From: Amyloporia xantha
Taxonomy: Eukaryota; Basidiomycota; Agaricomycetes; Polyporales; Adustoporiaceae
Assembly: GCA_036971615.1 (NCBI GenBank)
Contig: JAYKKR010000046.1
Coordinates: 124,001 to 188,000 of the forward strand
Length of the DNA stretch: 64,000 nt
Reading direction: 5' to 3'
The notes beneath the pieces were generated by a model. It was given only the letters and a program-made list of their open reading frames with translations, searched no databases and was not told the origin of the DNA. Of this stretch, positions 10,650 to 22,543 are shown piece by piece (positions within the stretch are counted from its first letter, which is position 1; each line of letters starts with the position of its first letter). The translations under genes and the position numbers were made by a program.

Positions 10650-12598
10650 CTAGGCGTCACCCACAGAAGCCTCAGCTGACGCTTCAAGCTGAGCAAAGTC
10701 CAAATCATCAAGGTCCCCATTGTCGGCATCCACATGTAGGTGGGACTTGTTCAAAGAGTTTCTGATCATATAATTAGCAGAATATAAAATGACCAATCTG
10801 CACGTACACAATCTCCATAAACATCTTCTTTTCCAACATGAGAGCCAATTTGGGAGAGTCTCTCTCCAGTTTAGACCACGACTGCCAGTGAAAGCTGTAT
10901 CTAAGCTATGGGTGAGTAAAGATTTCTATCATCGTCGCATAGCTAAAATGTCACCTTGCAGTCATTGTTTCCTCACTGAATGCGACTTTATGATGTACGC
11001 CTGTCTCAAACTCCATGATGGCACATTCAACCTGGAATATACATATCAGTAAACTTATCTGATCAGATGGAACAGGAAACGTACAGCAGTGACTGTAAGA
11101 ACAATGACACGACCAAAGATCTTCTTTTGTGCAACCATTTTCTTATACGCTTGAGCGTCAGCCTTGCCCTTGCCAAACCACTGTTGACTAATCATGTCTG
11201 TGATAATGGGATGGCAAAAGGGCTGCTGACGATCGACCTTCTGATTCTGTAGATGAAACTTAGACCACTGCTCAATTGAAGTACGCAGACATACCTTGAG
11301 ATCCATGCCTCCAAACATGAAGTTAGAACGCTCTCTCAGCCAGCGCACCAGCTTCTGAACCTCTATGGCAGACGTATTGGTGGAAATCCCATAGTGACCA
11401 GCTATCTTCAACTTGGACTTGCTCTTGAGTTCGCCACGTAAGCCAGTGATGGCATAGCTTGCCTTTGAATAGTCATTAGTATAGCTGGACAAAGAGACGA
11501 TAACTTGACTCAACATAAGTGATGAGGAGCTCACGAAGATCCACATCGACATTGGCAGCCTCTACCGCATCCTCCATATTGGCCATACTTCTTCCTGCGA
11601 CCTGAATAGACTCCCAGCAGAATGTGTCGATGTCTCCTGGAAAGCCATTCTGAATAGCGATGGCCTCACGCGTACAAGCCTTGGCCAAATTGGCCAGGCT
11701 ACGTATGTCAGAAGGAAAGTCAGTCAATACCACTTTACTGCTACCACGGGGTGTGGCAGTCGGAGAGGAGGCCCTAGAAGATGCCATGGAGGAGGCCCTA
11801 GATATGACAGAATGAGAACGTCTTCCACCTCTGGACTTGTCTTGTTTGGGATCATGGACTTGAACCTATTGACAAACGTGTTGATAATATTGTGAGCATA
11901 GAAGAGTAAGCACATACCCCATTGTCGTCATCAAAGGCTAAGTTGTTGGGGTGGTCAGGATCGTCTTCTCCATAAGGCTCTATGCCCGTCTCTTCTTTCT
12001 CCTTCTCCTCACTGCTCTGTCTCGCATTATCCGCATCTGATCCCTCTGTGTATAGTTGAAGATTCATTGGCAGTGATATATGAATGACAGGATACATCAC
12101 CTTTGACGGAGCTGTCTTGATTACCCAGACTAGCAGCAAGCTGACGTTCTTCATTGTCCAACCTTGCAGCAACTTGGGTCTTCTGCTTCTTCTTGGCCTG
12201 TGACCCGTTTTCATTGTCATTGTCAGTATCTTCCTCTTCTAGAAGTGCAGCATTGCGCTTGCGGATGTCTATGAGGACGTCAGCCAATAATTCTCCCATG
12301 GCAACAACACCGACATACCTTCATCTTGGGCCTTCAACAACGCAGCAGCTGCTCCATTGCTTTTGGCTTGAAGCTTCTTCAAGAGGGCCTTCTCCTTTGC
12401 CGTAAAGTTGGCTGTCAGATCTGAAGGTACTTCTGAAGCTGTCGCTTCTTGGACAGTTTTGCTACTGCGACTGCTGCTTTGACTCTGAGAAGCTCGAGAT
12501 TTAGAAGAAGCAGAAGCAGCAGGATTGGGACTAGGAGTAGCAGGAGGATCTTTATCCTGTGTGCCGTTTTTACGAGAGGATCGACGTGTGGCAGTCAT
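10650..12598 (-). CDS. DUF6532-like gene carried by the Plavaka element
   Basis: Multi-exon gene; ATG at 12596-12598, stop TAG at 10650-10652. The N-terminal third is Ser/Lys/Arg-rich and disordered, then Glu/Asp-rich with a Lys-rich patch (KKKQKT) that could be a nuclear signal. The C-terminal part (about 11790-10900) has the segments YAITGLRGELKSK, WLRERSNFMFGG, PFCHPIITDMISQQWF and CAIMEFETGVHH, which I recall as the pattern of DUF6532 proteins common in Agaricomycetes. The last exon ends with an acidic tail (VDADNGDLDDLDFAQLE). Function is unknown. It follows the oxygenase gene on the same strand with a 74-base gap. Exon borders are inferred by eye: GT/AG sites with TGACTGCAAG before GTGACA near 10950 and exon restart CTTAGATACAG near 10905. 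Confidence 0.65.
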
Positions 12599-12672
12599 TG
12601 TGACAGACAGGGTGAGAAGTGTCGCCAACAAGCGCCATGACATTCCATTTGTTTGTGCGCACAAACAAATCA

Positions 12673-15600
12673 CTACAAATTCGACAAACGCCAACTCAAA
12701 TGTAAAGACGACCTCATATCCTTATGCTCCATCCAACCACCCATGTTCTCACTGTACTTGACTCCAGCACCATCTGAGTGAAGAACCATGGACGCCCTAG
12801 AGCCTTTGAAATGCAGATTGAAGTGAGTGAGACGCTTTGAGAGAAATACCACCAAATCGCCATTCTGCAAAGGCAGAACAAGACCAGCTTCCACAAAACA
12901 GAGCTCGCCGCCTTCAAAATCACCAATGGGAAGTACCAGGCAGGCCTCTAGATCTTTCACATCTCTGTGAGCATGAGTCGCCACATTGATGTTGAGCACG
13001 AAGCCGCTGAAAGGATGGCATGGGGAAACCTCGCGCCCTGGCAGATAGTCGACAAATGCTTCCAAGGACTTGCAAATGCCTGGCAGACGGCTCTCAAGCT
13101 AACACCAATAGGTAAGTGCTCCTGATGATACAACAGTGAAAGAAACGCGTACCTTCACTCTTATCCAATCAAAGAATTCTTGAAAAGAGTTGCAAAGATT
13201 GTCATACTCAACCTGATGTTGCAGCAGCTCTTTGGAAATGTAAGCACCAAATTGTTGATGATTGGTGTGAGAGGCATTGGCGCGACGCAGATACAAGGGA
13301 TGTATATCTTTTGGAGCGTCATCTCCCTGTGAATGCAGCAACAATAATTAATTAAGCAATATGGAGTATATGATACGCTATCTTACCCTTGTAACATTGC
13401 GCGCATACCAGGAGAAATGGATGCAAGGGAAGCGTCTCTCTGCACCTCCATCTTGCACCGAGCTGTCCATGTCATGAAGAGAATAACCCTCAGGCGTACC
13501 AACTGCAAGGGCTGTCTGAATATTTGACACCAAACTTTCACGCATGTCTTTGGGCATGTCGCAAGCTATGAAAGCCAAAAGTTTGTCATTCGTGTCACGA
13601 ATGTCAATCTCTTGCCTAAACAAACAGTAAGATAAGCAATGAGAAAGCTCAAACCACTTACCCATCCAACAAGTCATGGTCTAGACGCACATAGTCTCCA
13701 GCATAAGCCTTGACACCATCTGAGGTATAAAGCTCATTCACCTAGGAAGTGTACTATCCTAAGCAAGACGCAAAGAGAACAAGAATGAATGAATACTCAC
13801 AGATTGTGCCGCGTCTTCAAGAGTATGTGCAATATACGCTTGGCTGGCTTGAAGACGCTCATTGCTAGTCCATTGACGGTGCGCATCCACATCACCAGTC
13901 GGATAAGGAATGTGTCGATTAGCAGGAGCGTCAAAGTTGAAAGGAGTGCGTAGAACATGGTAATTCTGAGAACTTGGATCGGGCGATACAAACTGATTAG
14001 CAAGAAAGGGAGTCGACGCAAATAGATCATCGTTGTTGTCCGACACTGGATGCTCACTAGCCTTTTCATCGTCAGAGTCACTCAGAGGAGTAGGCGGACG
14101 TGAGATGGAGGAGCCCCCAGTCGCATGGAGCAGATTGCGTCCCATGACATGAAGGGACATCACCTCTGCGTTGTCGTCAACAGGAGAAAGACATGATGCC
14201 CATGCAGTGTGATTACGTGTGAGCGACGCAAAGGTTCTTGAAATTGAATTAGATGCAAACATTGAGCAGATTAAGGTGCACGTACCTTTCTTTAATCTGA
14301 TCAAAGAAAGCGTCAGAGTGGTCAAGATCTCTACAATCTATTTCAGTCGGTAGGCCACACTCCTGCAGTATCGCACTGGAGAATAGAACCGAGACACGAA
14401 TGGGGATATAACCCCTAAGAAAAGAAACCAGGGGGATTATACGCCTGATGATAAACTTGCCGATGTTGGTATCTGATTTCAATATTGAGCGAATAATAAT
14501 ACAGAAGAAAAAATACAAGTCGCTTACCTTTCTGAGGAAATCTGAGTGCAGCGCAAACGGCTTGGATGACATCATTATGTTTCCGCCCCATGTCACGTTG
14601 CAGACCTCTAGCAGCCATGATCATGAGGAAATAAATCGATCCTGAAAAAGAGCTTCAATCATTGCCACTAATACATAGGAAATTGGAAACATACCTGCGC
14701 TGGCCAAAGCGGCATACTTGTAGCCCAAGGATATCCATGCAGTAAATGTCCCCAGTGTCGGCGCGCCTGGATTGCCTTTAATCTTGGAATTGAACAAACA
14801 CCTGGTCTTCATCTTAGGATCATGGGCCCCAATGCTGGGAGAATATAAGAGGTCATGCGATAAATGCATGATAGATAGAAATTAGAAACTCACCTGTGCA
14901 CCTTTGCCGCAAGCTCTATCTTGGAAACAGTTGCCAAGAATGAGAGCCCAGTATTCATGCCCTCAAAGTAATTGACGTGTTTGACCAAGGAGAACAGGTC
15001 ATTGGTCACATATGCACAGCTGCCCTCATCCAGTCCACGACGACCCTCCACCATGTTCTTCAGGCTCGACATCCACTGAAGACAATCTGCACTCTCCAGA
15101 TTGCTCATGGAGCCCAGAGCGAGGCGCGACATGAGCCTCGCAGCCTCCCGACCCACCTCCCCTCCTGGAACAGCAGGCTCTGTGTCTGCACGCCAAAGTC
15201 GGTGGCCGTCCCACGCCACAGCATCCTCGTTGTCGTTTTCTGGGACATCTAAGGGGTCCACTGGGTTCACTGGAGGCAGTGGTGTCCCCCCTCGTGTGGC
15301 ACAATTGGACTTACGAGGTTTGTGCCTCTTCGGAGGAGGCTCATCTGGATTGCCTGCCTCACGAGTGCGCGTGCGGCGAGTACGCATGCCAGCATGCACT
15401 TCATCCGGGGCTTCTACTAGGAGTGGAGGCCCCAGAGCCTAGTAGCATAAAGTAGGAATGTAGTCAGTTGATTTGAGGTGTAATTGGCTGTACGACTTAC
15501 GACAGTCAGAGTCCCCCTATTCTCCTCTATCTGATTCCCGCCATTCTTCTCTAACGGATCAGGGCACAGGCTAGGGCCACGGGATGGTGCAGGAGTCAGG

Positions 15601-15782
15601 TAAGCATGGCTGGTTGACAAAGCAGACACAGAAGCAGAGGTAGAGGTTGCAGCATCAAGATGGTCGAGCACAGCAAGCACTGAGGGAGGCAGAGTGTGGC
15701 GAGGCTGACTCCGTGCAAAGGTAACCAGAGCCGCAATCTCTGAGTCAGACAACTCGAAGGAAGGCAGGCAGGTGCTAGCCAT
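12673..15782 (-). CDS. 2OG-Fe(II) oxygenase (TET/JBP-like fold) carried by the Plavaka element
   Basis: About ten exons. ATG at 15780-15782; exon 1 ends at GTAAGT (15499), exon 2 is about 15438-14894 and ends at GTGAGT; the last exon is about 13100-12673. The last exon holds the catalytic double-stranded beta-helix: THAHRDVKD supplies the Fe-binding H-x-D, GGELCF the core strand, THFNLHFKG the distal His, and GSRAS the Arg expected to bind 2-oxoglutarate. The layout matches a family of fungal oxygenases related to TET/JBP (Pfam 2OG-FeII_Oxy_6 or Tet_JBP; not searched). The N-terminal half has a KRHKPRK basic motif, probably nuclear. Substrate is unknown; oxidation of methylated bases is a family-based guess. 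No stop interrupts the exons I could follow. Confidence 0.7.
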
Positions 15783-15807
15783 CCTACTACCTAGAATGCA
15801 ACAACGA

Positions 15808-15893
15808 CGGCAGAGGTGAACGAGCGCAACGACCAACGGCAGAGGTGAACGAGTGCAACGACCACGGAGTGGTTGAACGAACACAACGCGATC
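15808..15893. repeat. 29-bp tandem repeat, about three copies
   Basis: CGGCAGAGGTGAACGAG is repeated at 15808 and 15837, with a degenerate third unit near 15865. It abuts the palindrome at 15894-15951. Confidence 0.7.
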
Positions 15894-15951
15894 GCCTTCC
15901 GAAAATGGGTGTCAGTCTGTCGCGACAGACTGACACCCATTTTCGGAAGGC
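15894..15951. repeat. 58-bp perfect palindrome
   Basis: Two 29-base arms meet with no spacer at a central TCGCGA (centre between 15922 and 15923). The left arm starts GCCTTCCGAAAATGGG; the right arm is its exact reverse complement. It lies upstream of the oxygenase ATG, between the cargo genes and the captured host sequence of the Plavaka element. Confidence 0.9.
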
Positions 15952-16603
15952 ACCTGTCTCCTCTACAACCGTGTCCACTTCTGCTGCCCCGCCGCTCTGT
16001 CCGCTATCTTCCCTGGTCCGTCGCTGGCTGCTGTCTTGGCTGTGGCCTGCCGTCCGTCTTTGCAGCACCCCCACTCGCATCAATCGCCTGACTCGTTCTA
16101 GCGAGACACTCACCTCTGGGCATATCTGCACAGCGGTCCTCTTGGTGTTGCTGGTTTCGCAGCGCTGCGCTCACGTTCGCCTCTCTCTGCCGTGCGGGTC
16201 TCCTGCACAAACTGGGACGCTGGGTAACCTGAAGTGGAAAAGGTGGAAAAGCATAGTGGGTGAGACTATACAACAAAGGTACGTGTCGTTCGTGGCATCA
16301 TTCTTGTCTGATCCCTGACCTTCTCTCGTTCCTAATGCTCTCGTCTCCCCGCCGTCATCCTCGCCTCCTCCCTGACGCGCTCTCTCTGAAGCCGTCTCCA
16401 TGTCGACACTGTCTGCTTCCCACCCCGCCGACGTCAACTCCCCACTCCGCCGATGTCGTCTCTGCTCCCCAACCCTCGCGGCTCCTTACCGACACTCGCA
16501 GACCTCCTGTCGACCCGCTGACGTTCGCGCCCCCCGCTGCTCTCTTCGCACCCTTCCGCTGCTGTCTTTGCCACTCAGCCATTTGCGCCCCGCCGACGTC
16601 CTC

Positions 16604-16864
16604 TCGCCATTCTCACCCCGCTGTCGATCTCGCCCCGCTGTCGATCTCGCCCCGCCGTCGATCGTGCCCCGCCGACGTCCTCTCGCACCAATGACGTTCC
16701 GCTGCTCTCTTCGCGCCCTCCCGCTGCTTTCTTTGCCACACAGCCGTTTGCGCCCTGCCGACGTCCTCTCGCTGTTCTCGCCTCGCCGCTGTTCTCGCCT
16801 CGCCGCTGTTCTCGCCCCACCGCTGTTCTCGCCCCGCCGCCGTTCTCGCCCCGCCGCCGTTCTC
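16604..16864. repeat. 17-bp GC-rich tandem repeat
   Basis: Units resembling CGCCGCTGTTCTCGCCC recur at 16784, 16801, 16818, 16835 and 16852, and a related CCCCGCTGTCGATCTCG series near 16617-16670. The low complexity explains the long open frames on both strands here, which I do not treat as genes. Confidence 0.7.
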
Positions 16865-16959
16865 CGGCCTTTCGCATCGACATTCTCGCGGCAGGCACGC
16901 CCTCTCGGCGCATGACACGCTCCACCTCCATCTCCTCGCATTCGCTCCTCACGTCCGAC

Positions 16960-17643
16960 TCAGATGCGGACGCGCGCGCAGTGCCCGCGACACCGCGGAT
17001 GCGCGTGATGTCCACGCCGCGCTTGCAATCCACGGGAAAGGCCAAGTCCCCTGGAGCGTCCACGACCTCACCCTCGATCATGCCCACGTCGCCGAGCGTG
17101 CGCGGCACCGTGTCGGCACCGAACACCGAAACGCGAGCCAGCACGGTTGCGAGCACGACACCAAAAACGACGCCGTCTCGCCCGCAGCGGACACCCACGA
17201 AGAGCGCGAAGGCAACTCCGTCACCGCAGACCACTCCAGCAAAGATGGGTTCGCCGCCTCAGATTCCATGACGTTGGGTGAGTTGCTTCCGTACTTATTA
17301 CTGCCATTCCCTGTCATAAGGACTGACATCTAGGTATCATATTCTAGTCGCGTACATCTCTTCTCCTCGCTCACATTCACTCCTCTGCAACAACTCGCGG
17401 GCCATCTCAATGGTATTCGCGCTACCTCGTCTCTGCAGGAGCGGACAAGGCACTTGTGTGCTGGGACTGGCGCGTGGGCACGAAGATCGTGCGTTTCGGG
17501 CAACAGACGACGGTCAGAAACAGACGACGGTCAACATTGGCGTTCAGATTATCGGTGGCGGAGGAAGTGCGGGCGAGAAGGGTGGAGAAGGGGTCAGTGT
17601 GACGATTGATGGGATTGTGAGGGTGTTCTCGATCAGTGAGTGA
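16960..17643 (+). pseudogene. captured F-box/WD40-type gene fragment
   Basis: The 3' part (about 17420-17643) encodes a WD40-like segment: [16 protein letters not shown], then a short DNA duplication (CAGACGACGGTCA, twice) that shifts the frame, then NIGVQIIGG and [15 protein letters not shown]. This resembles the last WD repeat of fungal F-box/WD40 proteins. The 5' part (16960-17270) matches the fragment at 2690-2953 in the small element, and an intron donor (GGTGAGTTG) follows near 17278. The frame is broken and no complete gene is present, so it is a captured, decayed host fragment. Confidence 0.55.
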
Positions 17644-18016
17644 TCTTTTCTTCTCTTGGTTTATGGCTAGGAGTTGCTAAGGTTATCATGTGGATCCATG
17701 GAAGAGGAGGGTATTGACTGCGACAAGGTTTAGTTCCAGAGCCGGTGCGAACTGGGCGGTGAGTGAAGTCAACACAATGTGATTTATCCTTTCTTACGCA
17801 TAATTACCATTCAATGTTCGTCGCCAATGTTCTGTCCTTGAAGTTCTCTCCTCTTTGCTTGATTCAATTCATGGTTTGTTTGCTCACTCATGCATGTCGA
17901 TCACTAGCTCTAGACTAGATTACGTAATCTAGTTGCGGTGTATAGGCAATGTTATCATGTTTGTGCCCATCCACTCTGTGCGCCTTCATCTGTCTGATTG
18001 AAGATCTTCATCCACA
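17644..18016. other. upstream region of the transposase gene
   Basis: AT-rich sequence with no reading frame I can support. It presumably includes the transposase promoter. An inverted motif GATTACGTAATC sits near 17921. Confidence 0.3.
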
Positions 18017-21000
18017 ATGAACCTTCTTGATGACGAAAGAATCTGTCCTGCCTGTGGGCGCAGCTTTGCCACCAGAAAATCGTGCAACATGCACATGTCG
18101 CGGGCCCAATCTTGTGCTTGGTATTGTCGAGGCAAACTGGCCGACCTGGGCCCCTTGGATCTTGAAGGGGAAGGAGGCAATATAGAGGCTCTTGAAGGTG
18201 TGCAGACTCCTGGAGAGCCATCTTCTGATGAAGAAGATTTGGACGACATCTTCGATGAGGGCAGGGACCGCGAGCCTTTCCATTTCATTCCCATCGAGAA
18301 TCTCCCTCCGCCTCATGAATACGGGATTGGCGAGGCAGGACCAGGCCCTTCCACAGAGGCACATAATCACCAGGTCCAACATCGTGCACTCGACGACGAC
18401 GATGATACACGGGTGGAGGATGAGGACAGCGGTGTGGGGAAGGTTATTCGCATGAATGATAACCTTCATAGACGATGGCATAAGCTGTTCGGTGCAGAAG
18501 ATGGAGATGCTATGGACGTGGATGAAGACATAGAGGAGCCATCTTTCTTTCATCCTTTTGCATCCGAACTCGATTGGCGCATTGCGAATTGGATGGTCAA
18601 GGACAATCCTGGTCACAATGCATTCAATCGATTACTATCCATTCCTGGGGTAAGTGAGACATACTTTATTTAACAGTCCGAAGAGACTGATGTTGTTTCA
18701 GGTCAAGGAGAAACTGGGGCTCTCTTACGACAATACAAGAGCTCTCCACCAAATAGTCGACAGCATACCTGATAGGGCTGGCCAATGGCATGTCAAGCAC
18801 CTCACATTTCAAGATCGCCCGCATGAAATTCATACCATACGTTACCGCCACATTCTAGCTGCCATCCGCTCTCTGTGGGGAGACCCTTCGCTCTCAAAAT
18901 ATATCGTATATCGACCCAAGAAAGTATTCTCCGATGCGTCTAGAGAGAACAGAATATACAATGAGATGTGGACGGGTAGTTGGTGGCATGCAGTACAGGT
19001 AAATAGCCATTGGCTCATTGTATTCTTATTATCTTAATTGATTTCATCTTCAGAGTCGCTTACCCCCTGGGGCTACGTTGGCCCCTCTTATTATCGCTAC
19101 CGACAAAACCCAGCTCACTCAGTTCACTGGAGGCAAGTCGGCCTATCCAGTCTATCTGACGCTGGGCAATCTTCCAAAATCTGTGCGACGCAAGCCTTCC
19201 CTCCATGCATGTGTCTTGCTGGGGTATCTTTCGGTGGACAAAATCACAAGAGAGAAGCTTACGCAACAGGAACAGCGAGCACGTAATCAACGCCTGTTCC
19301 ACGAGTCGATGCGGGTCATTTTGGAGCCCTTGTTGGAAGCAGGGAAGCATGGCGTCGAAATGACTGGAGGAGATGGAGCGACGTGAAAGGTGTTTCCCAT
19401 CATTGCTGCTTATGTTGCCGACTACCCAGAGCAATGCTTGGTGACGTGTTCAAAATACGGAACATGTTCCAAGTGTCGCTGTCCTGCTAGCGATCTGGGA
19501 AATCCAAAGGCGCATCCTCTTCGCACGCAAGCTTGGACACTGGAAGTGATTCAGGAGGCGAGGAAAGCTACAGAGAGTGTGGCTCAGTTTTACAAGATAT
19601 GCATGGAGCAAGACGTCTCAGGAAGTGTTTACAAACCTTTCTGGCATGGATTCCCTCACACCGACATTCACCTGTCTATCACCCCCGATGTACTCCACCA
19701 GCTTTATCAAGGCGTTTTCAAGCATCTTGTGAATTGGTGCACTCGCATCATGAGCGCTGAAGAATTGGACTATCGTATTCGCTCACTTCCTCCGGCCTAT
19801 GGTGCTCGCCATTTCAAGAATGGCATTTCGGCACTATCTCAGATATCTGGTACAGAGCGAAAGCAGATGGCCAAAATTCTGCTTGGATGTCTTGTCGGAG
19901 TGTTCCCCAAGAAAGCGCTCCTTGCCTGTCGCTCACTGTTGGACTTCATTTATCTTGCCCAGTACAGCACACATGACGACATTACTCTGGGCTATTTGCA
20001 AGACGCGTTGGACACGGTTCAAAAAAACAAGTCCTATTTCATCGACACTGGCGTACGTGAAGACATGAACATCCCCAAGTTCCATTCTCTCATGCACTAT
20101 ATTCAGTCCATTCGCATGTTGGGCACAACCGACAATTACAACACAGAAATGTTCGAACGTCTGCATATTGACTTTGCGAAGGAGGGCTGGCGCGCTTCCA
20201 ATCACAGAGACAAATTCCCTCAAATGACTCTCTGGCTGTCTCGCCAGGAAAAGATGGCCGCATTCCAGAACTTTATCACCTGGAAGGAGTCTTTGCAACC
20301 ACCTTCAGATGCTCGCCAAACCGCTTTGAAGTCTAAAGGGAGTGGACTGGCTATTTCTCTGCCAAAATTCCCCACTCAGTCCAAGAAACCTATTGCGCAT
20401 ATAGAGCATCAACACCATGCTCCAGGTTTCTCACTCCGCCTCAAAGAGTATCTCAATTCCTTGCTACAGCATTCTATTTCCAACAGAAATGCGATTCTAC
20501 ACAGTCTTCCATTTGATCGCCTCGACATCTACCACACTCTCAAATTTCATCCTCCTAATCTTGAAGACGGAGAAGAGGAATGTGATGTCCTCAAGGCAGT
20601 TCCATCCACCAGTCAAAATGCTGGACGTTTTGATACGGCTGTCATTTTACACAATGAAGATGCCGAATCGACAGGACTAGAAGGTGAGACATATACATCA
20701 TTGATATTAACCAATTCTAATCAAGCTTTAAAGGAACACGCATTGGACGGCTTCGAGTTATTTTCAAATTGCCAGAACATCTGGACAATGCAAATGCGCC
20801 ATCGTTTTGGCCCAAATATCCGCTGGCCTATGTGGAATGGTATACTAATCTGAAACCGGCTGCAGAGCCTGCTCACAATATGTATGTTGTGAAACGGCTG
20901 CTTAGACCAGATGGATCTCCTGCCGGTGCAATTATTCCTCTCACAAGTATCCGTCAGAGCTGTATGTTGATTCCAAACTATGGTAATAAGGCTCAACCCG

Positions 21001-21089
21001 ACTTGACAAAGGAAAATGTCTTAGATACGTCTTCTAGCTTCTTTTTGAATAGTTGGACGTCTTTGTATACATACAAAACTATCTGGTAA
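18017..21089 (+). CDS. Plavaka-type transposase
   Basis: Four exons by eye: 18017-18651, 18702-19000, 19054-20683 and 20735-21089, each bordered by GT/AG. The N-terminus has a zinc-finger-like CPACGRSFATRKSCNMHM. Core segments LTFQDRPHEIHTIRYR, IATDKTQLTQFTGG, SVYLTLGNLPK-type sequence, ITPDVLHQLYQGVFKHLV, PKFHSLMHYIQSIRMLGT and NTEMFERLHIDFAKEG are the hallmark of Agaricomycete Plavaka transposases (CACTA superfamily, DDE fold). It should cut at the 13-bp ends of this element. A single in-frame TGA at 19384-19386 interrupts exon 3 between GGDGAT and KVFPII; CGA or TGG would restore it. This copy is therefore probably disabled unless the stop is read through. Confidence 0.85.
19384..19386 (+). 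other. in-frame TGA in Plavaka transposase
   Basis: The frame is open on both sides (19054-19383 and 19387 onward). It is the only stop I see in the four exons. Confidence 0.8.
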
Positions 21090-21403
21090 TAATATCCTGC
21101 TTTGTAAGACATCGAGAGACCCTCAGAGCAGTTATAGAAGTGCGCATACCTCCCAGAGCATATGAGAGTGACTGAGGCTACTCGCAATTGCTCTCAGCTA
21201 ACCTTATGTGCTCTGAGAAATCCGCATTATCTGAGAGTAATCTAGAGTACCCTAGAGAAAAAGTGTTTTTCCTGATGTAAAGAGGTTAAACCAGATCAAT
21301 CACCTCCATCAATTCCTTCATCAATTCCACCAATTCCTTGATCACCTTCCATTGCCTATCTCCTTCAGTCTGACACTCGCCCTGACATTTTATTCTGATC
21401 GCC

Positions 21404-21504
21404 ATGGATCCCTCCATGATTCAAGTTCCTACCTCCACCATTCCTATTTTTGATGGCACAAACTATATTGCCTGGTCTAACGCCATGAGAGGTGTTTTTA
21501 GATG
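21404..21504 (+). pseudogene. Copia-2 gag, 5' piece
   Basis: ATG at 21404 starts a typical Copia gag N-terminus (TSTIPIFDGTNYIAWSNAMR). It is cut at 21504 by the Gypsy element. The last four bases, GATG (21501-21504), recur at 32674-32677, and skipping the insertion restores a continuous frame (GVFR then WSGSW). Confidence 0.9.
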
Positions 21505-22543
21505 TGACGTGCGAAAGAGTGACTATATAAAAATAATCACAATTTCCTGAGATAACCGGTCCTGATCCAAGACGGGTAGTTTCTCAGTTGTTCTTGTAGA
21601 ATATTAGAATATATTTGTTGTTTTGAGTGGTTTAGAGTGACTTTAATCAAAAAGTCAAAGCAATGATAAATGTGGACAAGCCTTCTTGACTTTCACACAG
21701 TAGATCACACTTTAGAGAGTAATAGTAACTTTATTCAGCTGTACAGACTTATGTACCTAGGCTGAGTCTTAGAGCAGAGTGACCTCAAGGTCTGAGATCA
21801 AGGGGGACCTCAGGGGGAAAAGTGAGATGCTCTCTGCTCTGAAGTGGGCCTTTATATACTAAAAAGTGTGGGAATTTTTAGACAATAGAAAATCTCTAAC
21901 AATAAAGTAGAGTACAATAGGATTTACTAATTTTGGACTTCAATGAGCTACTGAAATCCTTTAGTACGTCTAAAAATATTGAAACAATGGAAATAAAAGA
22001 TATTGTAGTACCTATATGGTAGCTATATAATAGACCGTATGTCCTTCCCAATTCTCTCCTCAATAGGCTTTTATCCTTCATTGTCCTAGGATTCTTTTGT
22101 TCTAGTTGCCTAACTAGGTGAGTAATAGCCAAGGTGTCCCATTGTTGTGCTGTATTTGGAAGTACACTGGACTTGAGACAATTGTGAGTGACTTCCAAAC
22201 TGTCGGGTCCAAGTTTGCTACCTGATTTGGAAGGCATATATAATTTGATATAAGAATTACAAGTAAGGAACGTATTAGACTTTGTGTCCAGTCGCCTTAG
22301 ATGGCTCCGCTAATATTAATGACGGGTAACTTCTGTTGCTCTTCTTCGTCCAATTCGACCATCTCTTGAGATACTCCAGCGCACCATAAATCCATCTCCA
22401 ATTCTTCCACTCGCAACCTCCTTTCCTTCTTGATAATGCGCCTGGGAGATGTATTAGTCCATGTTTGACTGGTGGATTGTTTCCTCAACTCCGACCCAGC
22501 ACGGCTCATGAGTTGTTTTATTAAACAACATGCGTGCAGGTCA
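21505..22543 (-). repeat. Gypsy 3' LTR
   Basis: 1039 bp. Nearly the same as the solo LTR at 722-1760 and more diverged from its own partner LTR. It includes the proposed last exon of ORF3 (22297-22504) and a 113-codon frame at 21896-22237. Confidence 0.92.

Larger units (their letters stand above)
10186..21277 (+). mobile_element. Plavaka DNA transposon with two cargo genes
   Basis: Termini are CATCAGGAAAAAC at 10186 and its reverse complement ending at 21277. TA on each side (10184-10185 and 21278-21279) fits a 2-bp target duplication. Several hundred bases inside each end are rich in short CTCAGAG/CTCTGAG and CTCTAG repeats, typical subterminal transposase-binding arrays. The 11.1-kb interior carries a Plavaka-type (CACTA superfamily) transposase on plus and, on minus, a DUF6532-like gene and a 2OG-Fe(II) oxygenase gene. 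The empty site falls in the leader of Copia-2, which continues correctly on both sides. Confidence 0.85.

Noticed and set aside
10789..11052. Plus-strand frame of 87 codons
   Set aside because: It is antisense to the C-terminal exons of the DUF6532-like gene, whose minus-strand frame fits the family pattern.
16400..17234. Long open frames on both strands (for example 16575-17234 minus)
   Set aside because: They follow from GC-rich 17-bp repeats; composition is Arg/Ala low complexity with no domain.
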